Source: JAFKFI01 sp963795435
GTDB lineage: Bacteria; Pseudomonadota; Alphaproteobacteria; Acetobacterales; Acetobacteraceae
NCBI GenBank assembly: GCA_963795435.1
Contig: CAWCHV010000001.1
Span: forward strand, 62,001-126,000
DNA length: 64,000 nt
Direction: 5' to 3'
The first letter of the stretch is position 1. The number at the start of each line of letters is the position of its first letter. The position numbers were made by a program, and so were the translations under genes. Of the stretch, positions 53,910-62,867 are shown piece by piece. The notes under the pieces are model-generated. The model searched no databases. It saw only the letters and a list, made by a program, of their open reading frames with translations, and had not been told where the DNA came from.

Positions 53910-55004
53910 ATGATTGCCGTTCTGCCGACCCGCTGGGGTCGCGCAAGACCGCTCATTCTGGCGGTCGCCCTGCTCGTCTCGGCCTGCGCCCCGGACTCGG
54001 CGATCTCCGCCTCCCCCCGCGACGCCCTGCCGAGCTTCGCTCCGCTGGTGCGCAAGGTGCTGCCCTCGGTCGTGAACATCGCCGTCACCGAGGTGGTGTC
54101 GGGCGGCGACATTCTCTCCCAGCTGCCGCCCGAACTCCGCGGCACACCGTTCGAGCGGCAGTTCCGCGAGCGGTTCCGCAACCGTCGGGAGCAGATGCAA
54201 GGCGCCGGCTCGGGCGTCATCATCGACCCATCCGGCATCATCGTCACCAACAACCACGTGGTCGGGCACGCCGACAAGATCGTCGTCTCGCTCACCGACG
54301 GCACCGAGCTGCCGGCCCGCGTCGTCGGATCCGACGAGCTGACCGACATCGCCGTGATCAAGGTCGAGGCGACCCGCACCCTGCCGGCGGTGAGCTGGGG
54401 CGACAGCCACACCGTCGAGGCCGGCGACTGGATCCTGGCGGCGGGCAACCCGTTTGGGCTGGGCGGCTCGGTCACGGTCGGCATCGTCTCGGCGCGCGGG
54501 CGCGACATCGGCGCGGGGCCGTTCGACGATTTCCTGCAGCTCGACGCGCCGATCAACCCGGGCAACTCGGGAGGCCCCACGTTCAACATGAACGGCGAGG
54601 TCATCGGCATCAACACGGCGATCGTCTCGCCCTCCGGCGGCTCGGTCGGCATCGGCTTCGCGATCCCGAGCGAGGTCGCGCAGCCGATCGTGGAGCGCTT
54701 GCGCAATGGCGGCCATGTCGATCGCGGCTGGCTCGGCGTTTCGGTGCAGGATCAACCGGGCGCCGGCGGCGGCGTCTCGATCGCGGGGGTGGAGCGCAAC
54801 GGCCCGGCGGCCAAGGCGGGCGTGCGCGCCGGCGACGTGGTAACGGCGGTGAACGGAGCGAAGGTGGACAGCGCCCGTAACCTGATCCGCGCCGTCGCCG
54901 CCACACCGCCTGGCAACAGCCTCCGATTGACGTTGCGCCGCCAGGGGCGGGACATGGACGTGCCGGTCACGGTGGGCCGCCGCCCGGCCGAGTCGTCGGG
55001 CTAA
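53910..55004 (+). CDS. HtrA/DegP-type serine protease, predicted lipoprotein
   Basis: Envelope quality-control protease of 364 residues with trypsin-like and single PDZ domains. The start at 53910 gives MIAVLPTRWGRARPLILAVA, with lipobox LVSAC at about residue 28, so it is probably membrane-anchored rather than free. Catalytic triad: His116 (IVTNNHVVGHADKIVV), Asp146 (LTDIAVIKVE), Ser220 (NPGNSGGPTFNMNGEVIGIN). The PDZ domain begins DRGWLGVSVQDQPGAGGGVS and includes AKAGVRAGDVVTAVNGAKV. GGGGAG (53893-53898) is the ribosome site. It ends 16 bp before an OmpR-type regulator and its kinase, suggesting an envelope-stress operon. Confidence 0.93.
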   Translation: MIAVLPTRWGRARPLILAVALLVSACAPDSAISASPRDALPSFAPLVRKVLPSVVNIAVTEVVSGGDILSQLPPELRGTPFERQFRERFRNRREQMQGAGSGVIIDPSGIIVTNNHVVGHADKIVVSLTDGTELPARVVGSDELTDIAVIKVEATRTLPAVSWGDSHTVEAGDWILAAGNPFGLGGSVTVGIVSARGRDIGAGPFDDFLQLDAPINPGNSGGPTFNMNGEVIGINTAIVSPSGGSVGIGFAIPSEVAQPIVERLRNGGHVDRGWLGVSVQDQPGAGGGVSIAGVERNGPAAKAGVRAGDVVTAVNGAKVDSARNLIRAVAATPPGNSLRLTLRRQGRDMDVPVTVGRRPAESSG

Positions 55005-55020
55005 ACGGGGAGGTGAGGCT

Positions 55021-55704
55021 ATGCGCATCCTGGTGGTGGAGGACGACAAGGACGTCGCGGGCTTCGTGGTGCGCGGGCTGAGGGAGGCCGGGCACCTCGT
55101 CGAGCACGCCGACAACGGCCGCGACGGGCTGTTCATGGCGGCGAGCGAGAATTTCGACGCGGTGATCCTCGACCGGATGCTGCCGGGGGGCATCGACGGA
55201 TTGCGTCTGCTGGAGACCCTGCGCGGCCAGAAGAACACCGTCCCGGTGCTGTTCCTCTCCGCGCTCGCCGAGGTGGACGACCGGGTGCGCGGCCTCAAGG
55301 CGGGAGGAGACGATTACCTCACGAAACCGTTCGCCTTCGCCGAGCTGCTGGCGCGGGTGGAGGCGCTGGCCCGCCGCGGCAAGGGCGACGCGCCGGTCAC
55401 GCGTCTCCTGGTGGCGGATCTCGAGCTCGACCTGCTCTCCCGTCAGGTGCGGCGGGCCGGGCAGAAGATCGACCTGCAGCCGCGCGAGTTCCGGCTGCTT
55501 GAATACCTCATGCGCCACGCCGGCCAGGTGGTCACGCGCACCATGCTGCTGGAGGGCGTGTGGGATTATCATTTCGATCCGCAGACAAACGTCATCGACG
55601 TGCACGTCTCGCGCCTGCGCCAGAAGGTGGACAAGCCGTTCCCCTCGCCCTTGATCCACACCATCCGCAACGCCGGCTACATGCTGCGGGCCGATCCCGC
55701 ATGA
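55021..55704 (+). CDS. OmpR-family response regulator
   Basis: 227-residue DNA-binding regulator. The receiver domain has the acidic pocket (RILVVEDDKDVAGFVVRGL), phospho-acceptor Asp51 in AVILDRMLPG, the switch S/T in VLFLSALAEVDD, and Lys in DDYLTKPFAFAELL. The C-terminal winged helix has IDLQPREFRLLEYLMRHAG and NVIDVHVSRLRQKVDKPF. It is preceded by GGGGAGG at good spacing and is followed 22 bp later by the kinase gene. Probably phosphorylated by that kinase. The target genes are not visible, but the adjacent protease is a natural candidate. Confidence 0.95.
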   Translation: MRILVVEDDKDVAGFVVRGLREAGHLVEHADNGRDGLFMAASENFDAVILDRMLPGGIDGLRLLETLRGQKNTVPVLFLSALAEVDDRVRGLKAGGDDYLTKPFAFAELLARVEALARRGKGDAPVTRLLVADLELDLLSRQVRRAGQKIDLQPREFRLLEYLMRHAGQVVTRTMLLEGVWDYHFDPQTNVIDVHVSRLRQKVDKPFPSPLIHTIRNAGYMLRADPA

Positions 55705-55726
55705 CCGCCGGCGGGAGCCGCCCCGC

Positions 55727-57202
55727 TTGACCGGCCCGGGGGTCGAAACGGCCCCCGGTTCGGGGCGGATACGTCCGGCCCTGTGGCGCAGGCTGACGGG
55801 CCGCGGCCCCGACCGGCCGCTGGGATTGCTGCGATCCGCCAGCATCCGCTTCGCCGTGGTCTATGCGCTGCTGCTGGCGCTCAGCGGCTTCGCCCTCGCG
55901 CTGTTCCTCTGGTACGAAACCGCGGGCCTGCTCGACCGCCAGACCGAGGCGGCGATCCGCGCCGACGCGCAGGGGCTATCCGAACGCTGGGAGGAAGGCG
56001 GGCTGCCGGCGCTGGTGATGACGATCGACGACCGGCTGGCGCAGAACGTGGACGACGACGCGATCTATCTCCTGGTCGACGACCAGCTCCGCCGCATCGC
56101 CGGCAACCTGCAGCGCTGGCCGGAGGGCGTCACCGTGCCGAACGTCTGGTACGAGCTCGCGGTGCAGCGGGCCGGCATCCGCTCGCTCGCCCGGGTGCAG
56201 CGCTTCGACCTGCTCGGCGGCTTCCATCTGCTGGTCGGTCGCGACGTGCGGGTGCGCGCGCAGCTCCGCAACCTGCTGACCGACGCCATGCTGTGGGCCC
56301 TGGTGATCGTGGTGGTGATGGCGAGCGCCGGCGCGCTGGTCGTGCGCGGCCTGTTCCGCCGTACGCTGGCCAATATCTCGCATACCTCCGCGGCCATCGC
56401 GGCCGGCGATCTCGGCCAGCGAGTCAAGCTCTCCGGCCGGGGCGACGAGTTCGACCAGCTCGCGGAGACCATCAACGACATGCTGGAGCGGATCGGCCGG
56501 CTGATGGACGGGGTGCGCCAGGTGTCCAACGCGATCGCGCACGATTTGCGGACGCCGATCACGCGCGCACGCACCCGGCTCGAGGACGCCGCCCTGCACG
56601 CCGGCTGCGAGGCCGAGCTGCGCGCCGCGATCGAGCGGGCAACGGCGGATCTCGACGGCATCGTCGCGGTGTTCCAGGCGCTGCTGCGGATCGCCGAGAT
56701 CGAGGCCGGCTCGCGCCGGTCCGCCTTCGCGGCGTTCGATCTCGCGCCCGTGCTCGCCGATGTGGGGGAGCTCTATTCGGCCGTGGCCGAGGAGCGCGGG
56801 ATTCAGGTGGAGGTCGAAGCCCCGCCGCATCTGCCGGCCTACGGCGACCGCGAGTTGATCCAGCAGGCGATCGCCAATCTGCTGGACAACGCGGTCAAGT
56901 TCTCGCCCCCGGGCGGCCGGGTGCTGGTCTCCGGGGCCGCATCGGGGGTCGGGATCACCGTCGGCGTCCGCGATCAGGGCCCCGGGATCCCGGCCGCCGA
57001 CCTGGCCCGGGCCGGCGAGCGCTTTTTCCGGGGCGAGGATGCGCGCAACACGCCGGGCTCGGGGCTCGGCCTCGCGCTGGTCCAGGCGGTCGCGCATTTG
57101 CACGGCGGCGCCCTGCGGCTGGACGACGCGGCCCCCGGGCTAGCCGCCGTGCTGCTCCTGCCGCTGGCCCAGCCGTTGGCACCCGCCGCGCCGGCAACGT
57201 AA
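55727..57202 (+). CDS. Sensor histidine kinase
   Basis: 491-residue inner-membrane kinase, partner of the upstream regulator. Two membrane helices (FAVVYALLLALSGFALALFL; LWALVIVVVMASAGALVV) frame a periplasmic sensor region of about 120 residues. HAMP linker (TSAAIAAGDLGQRVKLSGRG), dimerisation/phospho-acceptor His272 (NAIAHDLRTPITRARTRLE), then ATPase boxes N (IANLLDNAVKFSPPGG), G1 (VRDQGPGIPAADLARAGERF) and G2 (NTPGSGLGLALVQAVAHLH). The frame begins at TTG 55727, overlapping no other gene. A later GTG is possible. All catalytic boxes intact. Confidence 0.92.
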   Translation: MTGPGVETAPGSGRIRPALWRRLTGRGPDRPLGLLRSASIRFAVVYALLLALSGFALALFLWYETAGLLDRQTEAAIRADAQGLSERWEEGGLPALVMTIDDRLAQNVDDDAIYLLVDDQLRRIAGNLQRWPEGVTVPNVWYELAVQRAGIRSLARVQRFDLLGGFHLLVGRDVRVRAQLRNLLTDAMLWALVIVVVMASAGALVVRGLFRRTLANISHTSAAIAAGDLGQRVKLSGRGDEFDQLAETINDMLERIGRLMDGVRQVSNAIAHDLRTPITRARTRLEDAALHAGCEAELRAAIERATADLDGIVAVFQALLRIAEIEAGSRRSAFAAFDLAPVLADVGELYSAVAEERGIQVEVEAPPHLPAYGDRELIQQAIANLLDNAVKFSPPGGRVLVSGAASGVGITVGVRDQGPGIPAADLARAGERFFRGEDARNTPGSGLGLALVQAVAHLHGGALRLDDAAPGLAAVLLLPLAQPLAPAAPAT

Positions 57203-57259
57203 CCTCGGTTTCATGTGGGGAACACGGCGGCGTCAGGCGTGGCGAAGCAGGCTCGTCCG

Positions 57260-57562
57260 ATGAACGCGATGACGCGCGCCGCCAGCTTGGCCGTCCTCGG
57301 CTCCTGCGTGGCCCTGGGCCCGCTCGGCGTGCGCGCCGTCGACGGGCAGACCCCGGTGGAACAGGTCACCACGGACACCCCGGAATACTGCGTGCATCTG
57401 CTGGACCGCCTGCGCGAGATCGAGCAGGGCCGGCCCCCGCCGCAGGACGTTTCCTACCTGTCCGACGAGGGCAAGCTGATGTGCGATCACGGCCAGATCC
57501 GCGCCGGCATCACGCGCCTGCGCCAGGCGGTGCGGATCATGCTGGGGTCGGCGGACAGATGA
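57260..57562 (+). CDS. Small exported hypothetical protein
   Basis: 100-residue protein. The ATG at 57260 starts MNAMTRAASLAVLGSCVALG, a signal peptide probably cleaved before DGQTP. The mature domain reads EYCVHLLDRLREIEQGRPPP, then YLSDEGKLMCDHGQIRAGIT and RLRQAVRIML, with two cysteines and a helix-rich layout. This pattern is shared by small periplasmic proteins in Acetobacteraceae, but I know no function. It follows the kinase gene by 57 bp on the same strand and may be part of the same transcript. Confidence 0.75.
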   Translation: MNAMTRAASLAVLGSCVALGPLGVRAVDGQTPVEQVTTDTPEYCVHLLDRLREIEQGRPPPQDVSYLSDEGKLMCDHGQIRAGITRLRQAVRIMLGSADR

Positions 57563-57628
57563 TCGCGATTCGCAGCCAGTACCGCTGACGGCTTCGCGCC
57601 TCCCTGAATGCCGCGACCTCTTTGATCC

Positions 57629-58351
57629 CTACTCTCGCCGGAACGTCACCACGAGCACGTCGCGGTACGCGGGACGGGCGGGATCGACCGGCTCGACCGG
57701 GGTGACGCCGTGAAACACCCGGTTGTCGTCCACCAGCGCCGCGTCGAGCGGCTCGGTCAGGGTGAAGCTGCCGAGCTTGTGGCCGGCGAGGTCGTGGATG
57801 CTGGTCTCGCCGCTCCGCACGTTCTCGCGGCGGACCAATAGCACGAGCACCTGGTCGACGCCGTCGCGGTGCATTCCCTCGGGTGTCGGCCGGCCGGCCT
57901 CGCCGGGCCGGGCCTCGATGCGGAACTGATGCACCTCGATGTGCCAGACCGGCACTTTGGTCAGCGCGTCGAACAGCTCGCGGCAGGCGCGCAGGATGGC
58001 GCTCATCGTGGCACCCGCGCCGACCCGCGGCAGCACCGGCTGGAACCAGCGTTCCACGCCGCCATTGAGCGTGTTGTAGTCGCGGCTCTGGTAATGCGGC
58101 TGGTGCGGCTTGCGGCGGATCGCGTCCGATCCCGGCATCATCGCGAACGCAGCGTGCCGCCGCTTCCGGTAGCGACCGCCATCGGCCATGTAGGTATCGA
58201 GGCCGAGATCGTCCCAACTCGCGGCGAAGGCGTCCCAGTCGGCCGTCCCGCCGTGCTCGTCCAGCAAGGCGCGCATTTTGGGCGCGCGGACATGGGCGAA
58301 GCCGTCGCGCGCGATGACGGCTGCGAGGGCCTCCGTCGACTTGCTGTTCAT
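57629..58351 (-). CDS. 2-oxoglutarate-Fe(II) dioxygenase family protein
   Basis: 240-residue cytosolic oxygenase of the 2OG-Fe dioxygenase family that includes amino-acid hydroxylases (L-isoleucine dioxygenase relatives). The start at 58351 gives MNSKSTEALAAVIARDGFAH. The substrate-side region reads AAFAMMPGSDAIRRKPHQPH, WFQPVLPRVGAGATMSAILR. Metal and cosubstrate motifs: PEGMHRDGVDQVLVLLVRRE (H-x-D), DDNRVFHGVTPVEPVDP (distal His), AYRDVLVVTFRR (2OG-binding Arg). The ATG overlaps the stop of the MscS-type channel gene (ATGA), so they are coupled. The substrate is unknown. Confidence 0.88.
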   Translation of the reverse strand: MNSKSTEALAAVIARDGFAHVRAPKMRALLDEHGGTADWDAFAASWDDLGLDTYMADGGRYRKRRHAAFAMMPGSDAIRRKPHQPHYQSRDYNTLNGGVERWFQPVLPRVGAGATMSAILRACRELFDALTKVPVWHIEVHQFRIEARPGEAGRPTPEGMHRDGVDQVLVLLVRRENVRSGETSIHDLAGHKLGSFTLTEPLDAALVDDNRVFHGVTPVEPVDPARPAYRDVLVVTFRRE

Positions 58352-60693
58352 TTGGCCGGCTCCTTCGCTGATGCGGCCAGCGTGCCGCCGACCGGGCTGG
58401 CCGGCTGCGCCATGACGAGTTGCTGGTGCGGATATGGGATCTCGATGCCATGTTCGTCGAACCGCGACTTCATGCGCCGGTTGAACTCGCGCCGCACCGA
58501 CCAGCGCCCGAACGGGCCGCAGCGGATGCGCGCCTTGATCAGGATCGACGAATCGGCGAATTTCTCGAGTTCCATCACCTCCAGATCGTCGCGGATCTCG
58601 CTCGCCCAGCGCGGCTCCTCGCGCATCTCTTTCACGATGTCGCGCAGCACGCTCACGACCTCGTCGTAGTCGTCATTGTAAGACACCGAGGCCTCGATCA
58701 CGGCGTAGCCGAAGTCGCGCGTCATGTTGGTCACGGTCGTCACCGCGCTGAACGGGACGACATGCACCGAGCCGTCCTCCGCGCGGAGCCGGATGGAGCG
58801 GATCGACAGGTGCTCGACCACGCCGGCGAGGCCCGCCAGGTTCACCACGTCGCCGACCTGCACGCTGTTCTCCAGCAGCAGGAACAGGCCGGTGATCACG
58901 TCCTGCACGAGCTTCTGCGAGCCGAAGCCGATGGCGATGCCGACTACGCCGGCGCCGGCCAGCAAGGGTGCGATGTTGACCCCGAGATCGCTCAGCACCA
59001 TCAGCACGACGACCGCCAGCAGCGCGATCAGCAGCGTGGTGCGCAGCAGCGGCAGCAGGGTTCGCAGGCGCGCCGAGCGGGCTGCCTGCTGCGCGTCGGC
59101 GAGCTGGGCGAGATGCCGCTCGATCGCGGCGTTCGCCGCCTCCCACGCCACGAAACCGAGCAGGATCGTCACCGCGACGCTCGCGATGGCGGACAGCAGC
59201 CGCTGCCCGGGCGGGCTGAGGGTGAGCCACGAGAGCGTGCCGAAGCCCCACGCCTGGAACAGCGCGAGCAGCGTCAACGCATAGACCAGCAGGGCGAAGC
59301 CGCGGCGCAGCACCGGGCGATAGACCCGCACCCGCTCGCCGAACCCGGGGCCGCGGGACGGCGCGTCCGGACGCGTCCGCGCCGCGCGGTCCAGCGTGCC
59401 GAGCACGATGATGAGCACCAGCCGGCCCACCGCCAGCACCACGGCGGTTTCCGCCGCGAAGTCCAGCAGCCGGGTGAAGCCGTTCGGCAGCTCCACCGCC
59501 CAGACCAGCCAGGAGGCGACCAGGTAGAACAGCGCGAACCAGTGCCACGTCGCGGCGAACCGGTTTCGCAGCGCGGCGAACACGCCGGTGGCGCCCGGCG
59601 GCGCCCGCAAGCGACGGGCTACCGCGGCGCGTTTCTGCAGCACGATCACGATCAGCATGACGTGAACGACGAGGCCGACGGCCTTCAGCGCCGCGTCGTG
59701 CGCGTCCTGCGACAAGCCGAGCAGCAGGCCGGCGCCGGTCAGCGCCATGCCGAATACCGCGACGGCGACGATGCGACGCAGCCACCGCGTGACGTAGCGC
59801 GCCCCGGCGTCGGTCAGCGGCACGAGCCGCAGCCGCGCGCTATCGGGCGACAGCATCATTCGGCCGAGGCAGAGCAGCGCCCGGCAGATCGCATAGGCAT
59901 TGACCAGCGCGAGCAGGACGAGGCGGACCAGCTCCGTGCCGCCGAGCTGGCTCTCGATGACAAGATGCGAGGCGAACACGAATCCGAGCACCGGCAGCAG
60001 GTCCAGCACCAGCCGCGCGAGTGCCAGCGGAATGCGCCGCAGCAGCGTCCAGGCGGTCGCGCGGATGCGGTGGCGATGGTGGCGCGGCGGCTCCGTCTCG
60101 CCCCGTTCGGCGGGCGCCAGCGCCTCATCCTCCTCGGCCTCGGCGGTGCCGTTCGCCGCTTCCGGCGCGGCGCCCTGTAGCGTACGGCGCGGCCGGCGCA
60201 GCACGAGCAGCAGCAGCCACTCGACGACCACGCCGCAGCCGGCCGCGGCGGCGAGCCGCCAGAGCGCGTCGAGCAGTTGCGCGCGTTGGGCCGGATCGTC
60301 GGCGATGGCCGAGAATCCGCTCCACAGCTCGGGCGCGCGCGACAGCGCATGGAACGCCGCGCGGGACTGGGCGGAGAGATGGTTGAGGAACGCGGACAGG
60401 CCGGACAGGGCCTGCGCCCCGACGCTGCCGGGCTCGATCGGCAGCGGCAGGACGGGTTTCGGCGCGGCGGCCTCCGGCGCGGCCTTGGCGATCGTCTCGA
60501 GCGTGGCGATCAGCGCCGCCCGCTTCTTGTCGTCCTTGAGCACGTCGAGGGTCTGCTGCGCCTGCGACTGGGAAATCGCGGGAGAGGGCGCGTGCGAGGG
60601 CGAGGCCGTCGCCTGGGCGCGCGCCGCCCCAGGAACCGCGGAGCCGAACGCGACGGCGGCCAGCACCAACAGCAGTGGAAGGGTCCGGATCAT
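58348..60693 (-). CDS. Large mechanosensitive (MscS-family) channel
   Basis: 781-residue inner-membrane protein. The start at 60693 gives MIRTLPLLLVLAAVAFGSAV, a signal peptide; the upstream ATG at 60711 is less suitable. A periplasmic helical region of about 110 residues is followed by around ten membrane segments, and then the conserved MscS pore and beta domain: GVNIAPLLAGAGVVGIAIGF, GSQKLVQDVITGLFLLLENS, VQVGDVVNLAGLAGVVEHLS, RSIRLRAEDGSVHVVPFSAV. The cytoplasmic vestibule ends FDEHGIEIPYPHQQLV. It resembles the YbiO/MscK-like long members, protecting against hypo-osmotic shock. It shares a 4-bp overlap with the dioxygenase gene. Confidence 0.92.
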   Translation of the reverse strand: MIRTLPLLLVLAAVAFGSAVPGAARAQATASPSHAPSPAISQSQAQQTLDVLKDDKKRAALIATLETIAKAAPEAAAPKPVLPLPIEPGSVGAQALSGLSAFLNHLSAQSRAAFHALSRAPELWSGFSAIADDPAQRAQLLDALWRLAAAAGCGVVVEWLLLLVLRRPRRTLQGAAPEAANGTAEAEEDEALAPAERGETEPPRHHRHRIRATAWTLLRRIPLALARLVLDLLPVLGFVFASHLVIESQLGGTELVRLVLLALVNAYAICRALLCLGRMMLSPDSARLRLVPLTDAGARYVTRWLRRIVAVAVFGMALTGAGLLLGLSQDAHDAALKAVGLVVHVMLIVIVLQKRAAVARRLRAPPGATGVFAALRNRFAATWHWFALFYLVASWLVWAVELPNGFTRLLDFAAETAVVLAVGRLVLIIVLGTLDRAARTRPDAPSRGPGFGERVRVYRPVLRRGFALLVYALTLLALFQAWGFGTLSWLTLSPPGQRLLSAIASVAVTILLGFVAWEAANAAIERHLAQLADAQQAARSARLRTLLPLLRTTLLIALLAVVVLMVLSDLGVNIAPLLAGAGVVGIAIGFGSQKLVQDVITGLFLLLENSVQVGDVVNLAGLAGVVEHLSIRSIRLRAEDGSVHVVPFSAVTTVTNMTRDFGYAVIEASVSYNDDYDEVVSVLRDIVKEMREEPRWASEIRDDLEVMELEKFADSSILIKARIRCGPFGRWSVRREFNRRMKSRFDEHGIEIPYPHQQLVMAQPASPVGGTLAASAKEPAK

Positions 60694-60817
60694 GCCGGGG
60701 CGACCGACCATATGCGGCGGTCCCGGTCAACCTGAGGGCGCCGGTCCGTGGTCAAACCCAGCGCCCACTAGCGCCCATGAGGGTGCACAATGCGACCGTT
60801 CGGCATATGTGTGCCGG

Positions 60818-61012
60818 GTGAAGACGTTTCTGGTCATCCTCCTGGCCTTGCTTATGGCGGGCACCCTCGGGGTTCTGTTCGCGGGCCTGTTCGGGATGGT
60901 GCGGGGCGGCGGCGATCCGCGCCGGTCCAACGCGCTGATGCGCTGGCGGGTGATCTTGCAAGCCTTGGCCCTGCTGCTGTTCGCCCTGCTGATGAGCCTG
61001 CTGCGATCCTGA
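60818..61012 (+). CDS. Twin-transmembrane (HIG1-type) small protein
   Basis: 64-residue membrane protein. GTG at 60818 gives VKTFLVILLALLMAGTLGVL, a first helix, then FGMVRGGGDPRRSNALMRWR (a loop with the GGGDPRRSNxLMRxR motif of HIG1/twin-TM proteins), and the second helix VILQALALLLFALLM. Family members assist respiratory complex assembly in relatives. It stands alone between divergent mscS and etfB, which fits a housekeeping role in respiration. Confidence 0.85.
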   Translation: MKTFLVILLALLMAGTLGVLFAGLFGMVRGGGDPRRSNALMRWRVILQALALLLFALLMSLLRS

Positions 61013-61178
61013 GCGGCCGGCTTTGTCCGCGAGCACCGGCGTGGTTTGACACGGCCACCGCCCCCTGCCAATTTCCGGCCCCTGTTGCAGGCGCGAACAG
61101 GCGGGCGCGGTTCGGAGGCGAACCGGCGAGGGCCCGTCAGAACCGCGTCTGCCCCCTGGCAACGGCACGGTTTTTCCC

Positions 61179-61928
61179 ATGAAGATCCTGGTCCCGGTCA
61201 AGCGGGTGGTCGACTACAACGTCAAGGTCCGCGTGAAGTCGGACGGCACGGGCATCGAGACCGCCGGCGTCAAGATGTCCATGAACCCGTTCGACGAGAT
61301 CGCGGTCGAGGAGGCGGTCCGGCTCAAGGAAAAGGGCGTCGCGACCGAGATCGTGGCCGTCTCGATGGGCGTGCCCCAGTGCTCGGAGACGATCCGCACC
61401 GCGCTCGCGATGGGCGCTGATCGCGGCATCCTGGTCGAGAGCGATGTCGAGCTGCAGCCGCTCGCGGTGGCCAAGCTGCTCAAGGCGATCGCGGAGAAGG
61501 AACAGCCCAAGCTCATCATCCTCGGCAAGCAGGCGATCGACGACGACATGAGCGCCACCGGCCAGATGCTCGCCGCCTTCCTCGGCTGGCCGCAGGGCAC
61601 CTTCGCCAGCAAGGTCTTGATCGAAGGCGACAACATCACCGTCACGCGCGAAGTGGATGGCGGGCTGGAGACGGTCGAGCTCAGCCTGCCGGCCATCGTC
61701 ACCACGGACCTGCGCCTCAACGAGCCGCGCTATGCCAGCCTTCCCAACATCATGAAGGCGCGCAAGAAGCCGATCGAAAACGTCAAGCCAGCCGATCTCG
61801 GCGTCGATCCCGCGCCGCGCCTGACCGTGCTGAAGGTGTCCGAGCCGCCCAAGCGCCAGGCCGGCAAGAAAGTCGGCTCGGTGGCCGAGCTCGTGGACAA
61901 GCTGCGCAACGAAGCGAAGGTGATCTGA
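61179..61928 (+). CDS. etfB: Electron transfer flavoprotein subunit beta
   Basis: 249-residue subunit that with EtfA accepts electrons from acyl-CoA dehydrogenases and passes them to ETF:quinone oxidoreductase. It starts MKILVPVKRVVDYNVKVRVK. Typical blocks: MSMNPFDEIAVEEAVRLKEK, VSMGVPQCSETIRTALAMGA, LIILGKQAIDDDMSATGQML, and the signature VELSLPAIVTTDLRLNEPRY ASLPNIMKARKK (split here). Length normal. It is the first gene of etfB-etfA-hbd, with 3 and 0 bp gaps, so surely one operon. A TTGACA at 61047-61052 may be the -35 element. Confidence 0.97.
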   Translation: MKILVPVKRVVDYNVKVRVKSDGTGIETAGVKMSMNPFDEIAVEEAVRLKEKGVATEIVAVSMGVPQCSETIRTALAMGADRGILVESDVELQPLAVAKLLKAIAEKEQPKLIILGKQAIDDDMSATGQMLAAFLGWPQGTFASKVLIEGDNITVTREVDGGLETVELSLPAIVTTDLRLNEPRYASLPNIMKARKKPIENVKPADLGVDPAPRLTVLKVSEPPKRQAGKKVGSVAELVDKLRNEAKVI

Positions 61929-61931
61929 CCG

Positions 61932-62867
61932 ATGACGTCACTCGTCCTGCTCGAACATGACGCGGGCGGCATCAAGCAGCCCTCGCGCAGCGCCGTCGCC
62001 GCCGCGACCAAGCTCGGCGAGGTCCACGTGCTGATCGCCGGCAGCAACGTCGCCGGCGCCGCGGCGCTGGCGGCCAAGCTGCCCGGTGTGGCCAAGGTGA
62101 TCGTCGCCGACGCGCCCGAGTACGATCACGCGATGGCCGAGCCGATCTCGGCGCTGATCGTGGCACTCGCGCCCAACTACTCGCATCTGCTGGCGGCGAC
62201 GACCGCGGTGGGCAAGAACGTCATGCCGCGTGTCGCCGCGTTCCTCGACGCGCAGCCGATCAGCGACATCGCCGAGGTGATCGACGCCGACACTTTTGTT
62301 CGTCCGATCTATGCCGGCAACGGCATGGCGACGGTGAAGTCCTCGGACAAGATCAAGGTCATCACCGTCCGCGCCGCCTCCTTCGATCCGGTGCCCGCCG
62401 AGGGCGGCTCGGCGACGACCGAACCCGCGCCGTCGGTCGATCTGCCGAACAACTCGAAGTTCATCTCCGCCGAGCTGTCCAAGAGCGAGCGACCCGAGCT
62501 GACCGCCGCCCGCGTGGTGATCTCCGGCGGGCGCGGGATGCAGAACGGCGAGAACTTCAAGCTGATCGAGCCGATCGCCGACAAGCTCGGCGCCGCGGTC
62601 GGCGCGTCGCGCGCGGCGGTCGATGCCGGGTTCGTGCCGAACGACTACCAGGTCGGCCAGACCGGCAAGATCGTCGCCCCGGAGCTCTATGTGGCGGTCG
62701 GCATCTCGGGCGCGATCCAGCACCTCGCCGGAATGAAAGACAGCAAGGTGATCGTCGCGATCAACAAGGACGAGGAGGCGCCGATCTTCCAGGTCGCCGA
62801 TTACGGCCTGGTGCAGGATCTGTTCACCGCGCTGCCGGAGCTCGACAAGGAACTGGGGAGCTCCTGA
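61932..62867 (+). CDS. etfA: Electron transfer flavoprotein subunit alpha
   Basis: 311-residue FAD-binding partner of EtfB. The ATG at 61932 lies 3 bp after the etfB stop. The N-terminal domain starts TSLVLLEHDAGGIKQPSRSA. The C-terminal FAD domain holds the family signature: ARVVISGGRGMQNGENFKLI, AVGASRAAVDAGFVPNDYQV, GQTGKIVAPELYVAVGISGA, IQHLAGMKDSKVIVAINKDE. Ends LPELDKELGSS. The stop directly abuts the next ATG. Intact. Confidence 0.97.
   Translation: MTSLVLLEHDAGGIKQPSRSAVAAATKLGEVHVLIAGSNVAGAAALAAKLPGVAKVIVADAPEYDHAMAEPISALIVALAPNYSHLLAATTAVGKNVMPRVAAFLDAQPISDIAEVIDADTFVRPIYAGNGMATVKSSDKIKVITVRAASFDPVPAEGGSATTEPAPSVDLPNNSKFISAELSKSERPELTAARVVISGGRGMQNGENFKLIEPIADKLGAAVGASRAAVDAGFVPNDYQVGQTGKIVAPELYVAVGISGAIQHLAGMKDSKVIVAINKDEEAPIFQVADYGLVQDLFTALPELDKELGSS

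Noticed and set aside
53535..55298. 587-codon minus-strand frame opposite the HtrA and regulator genes
   Set aside because: Antisense shadow crossing several real genes; no motif.
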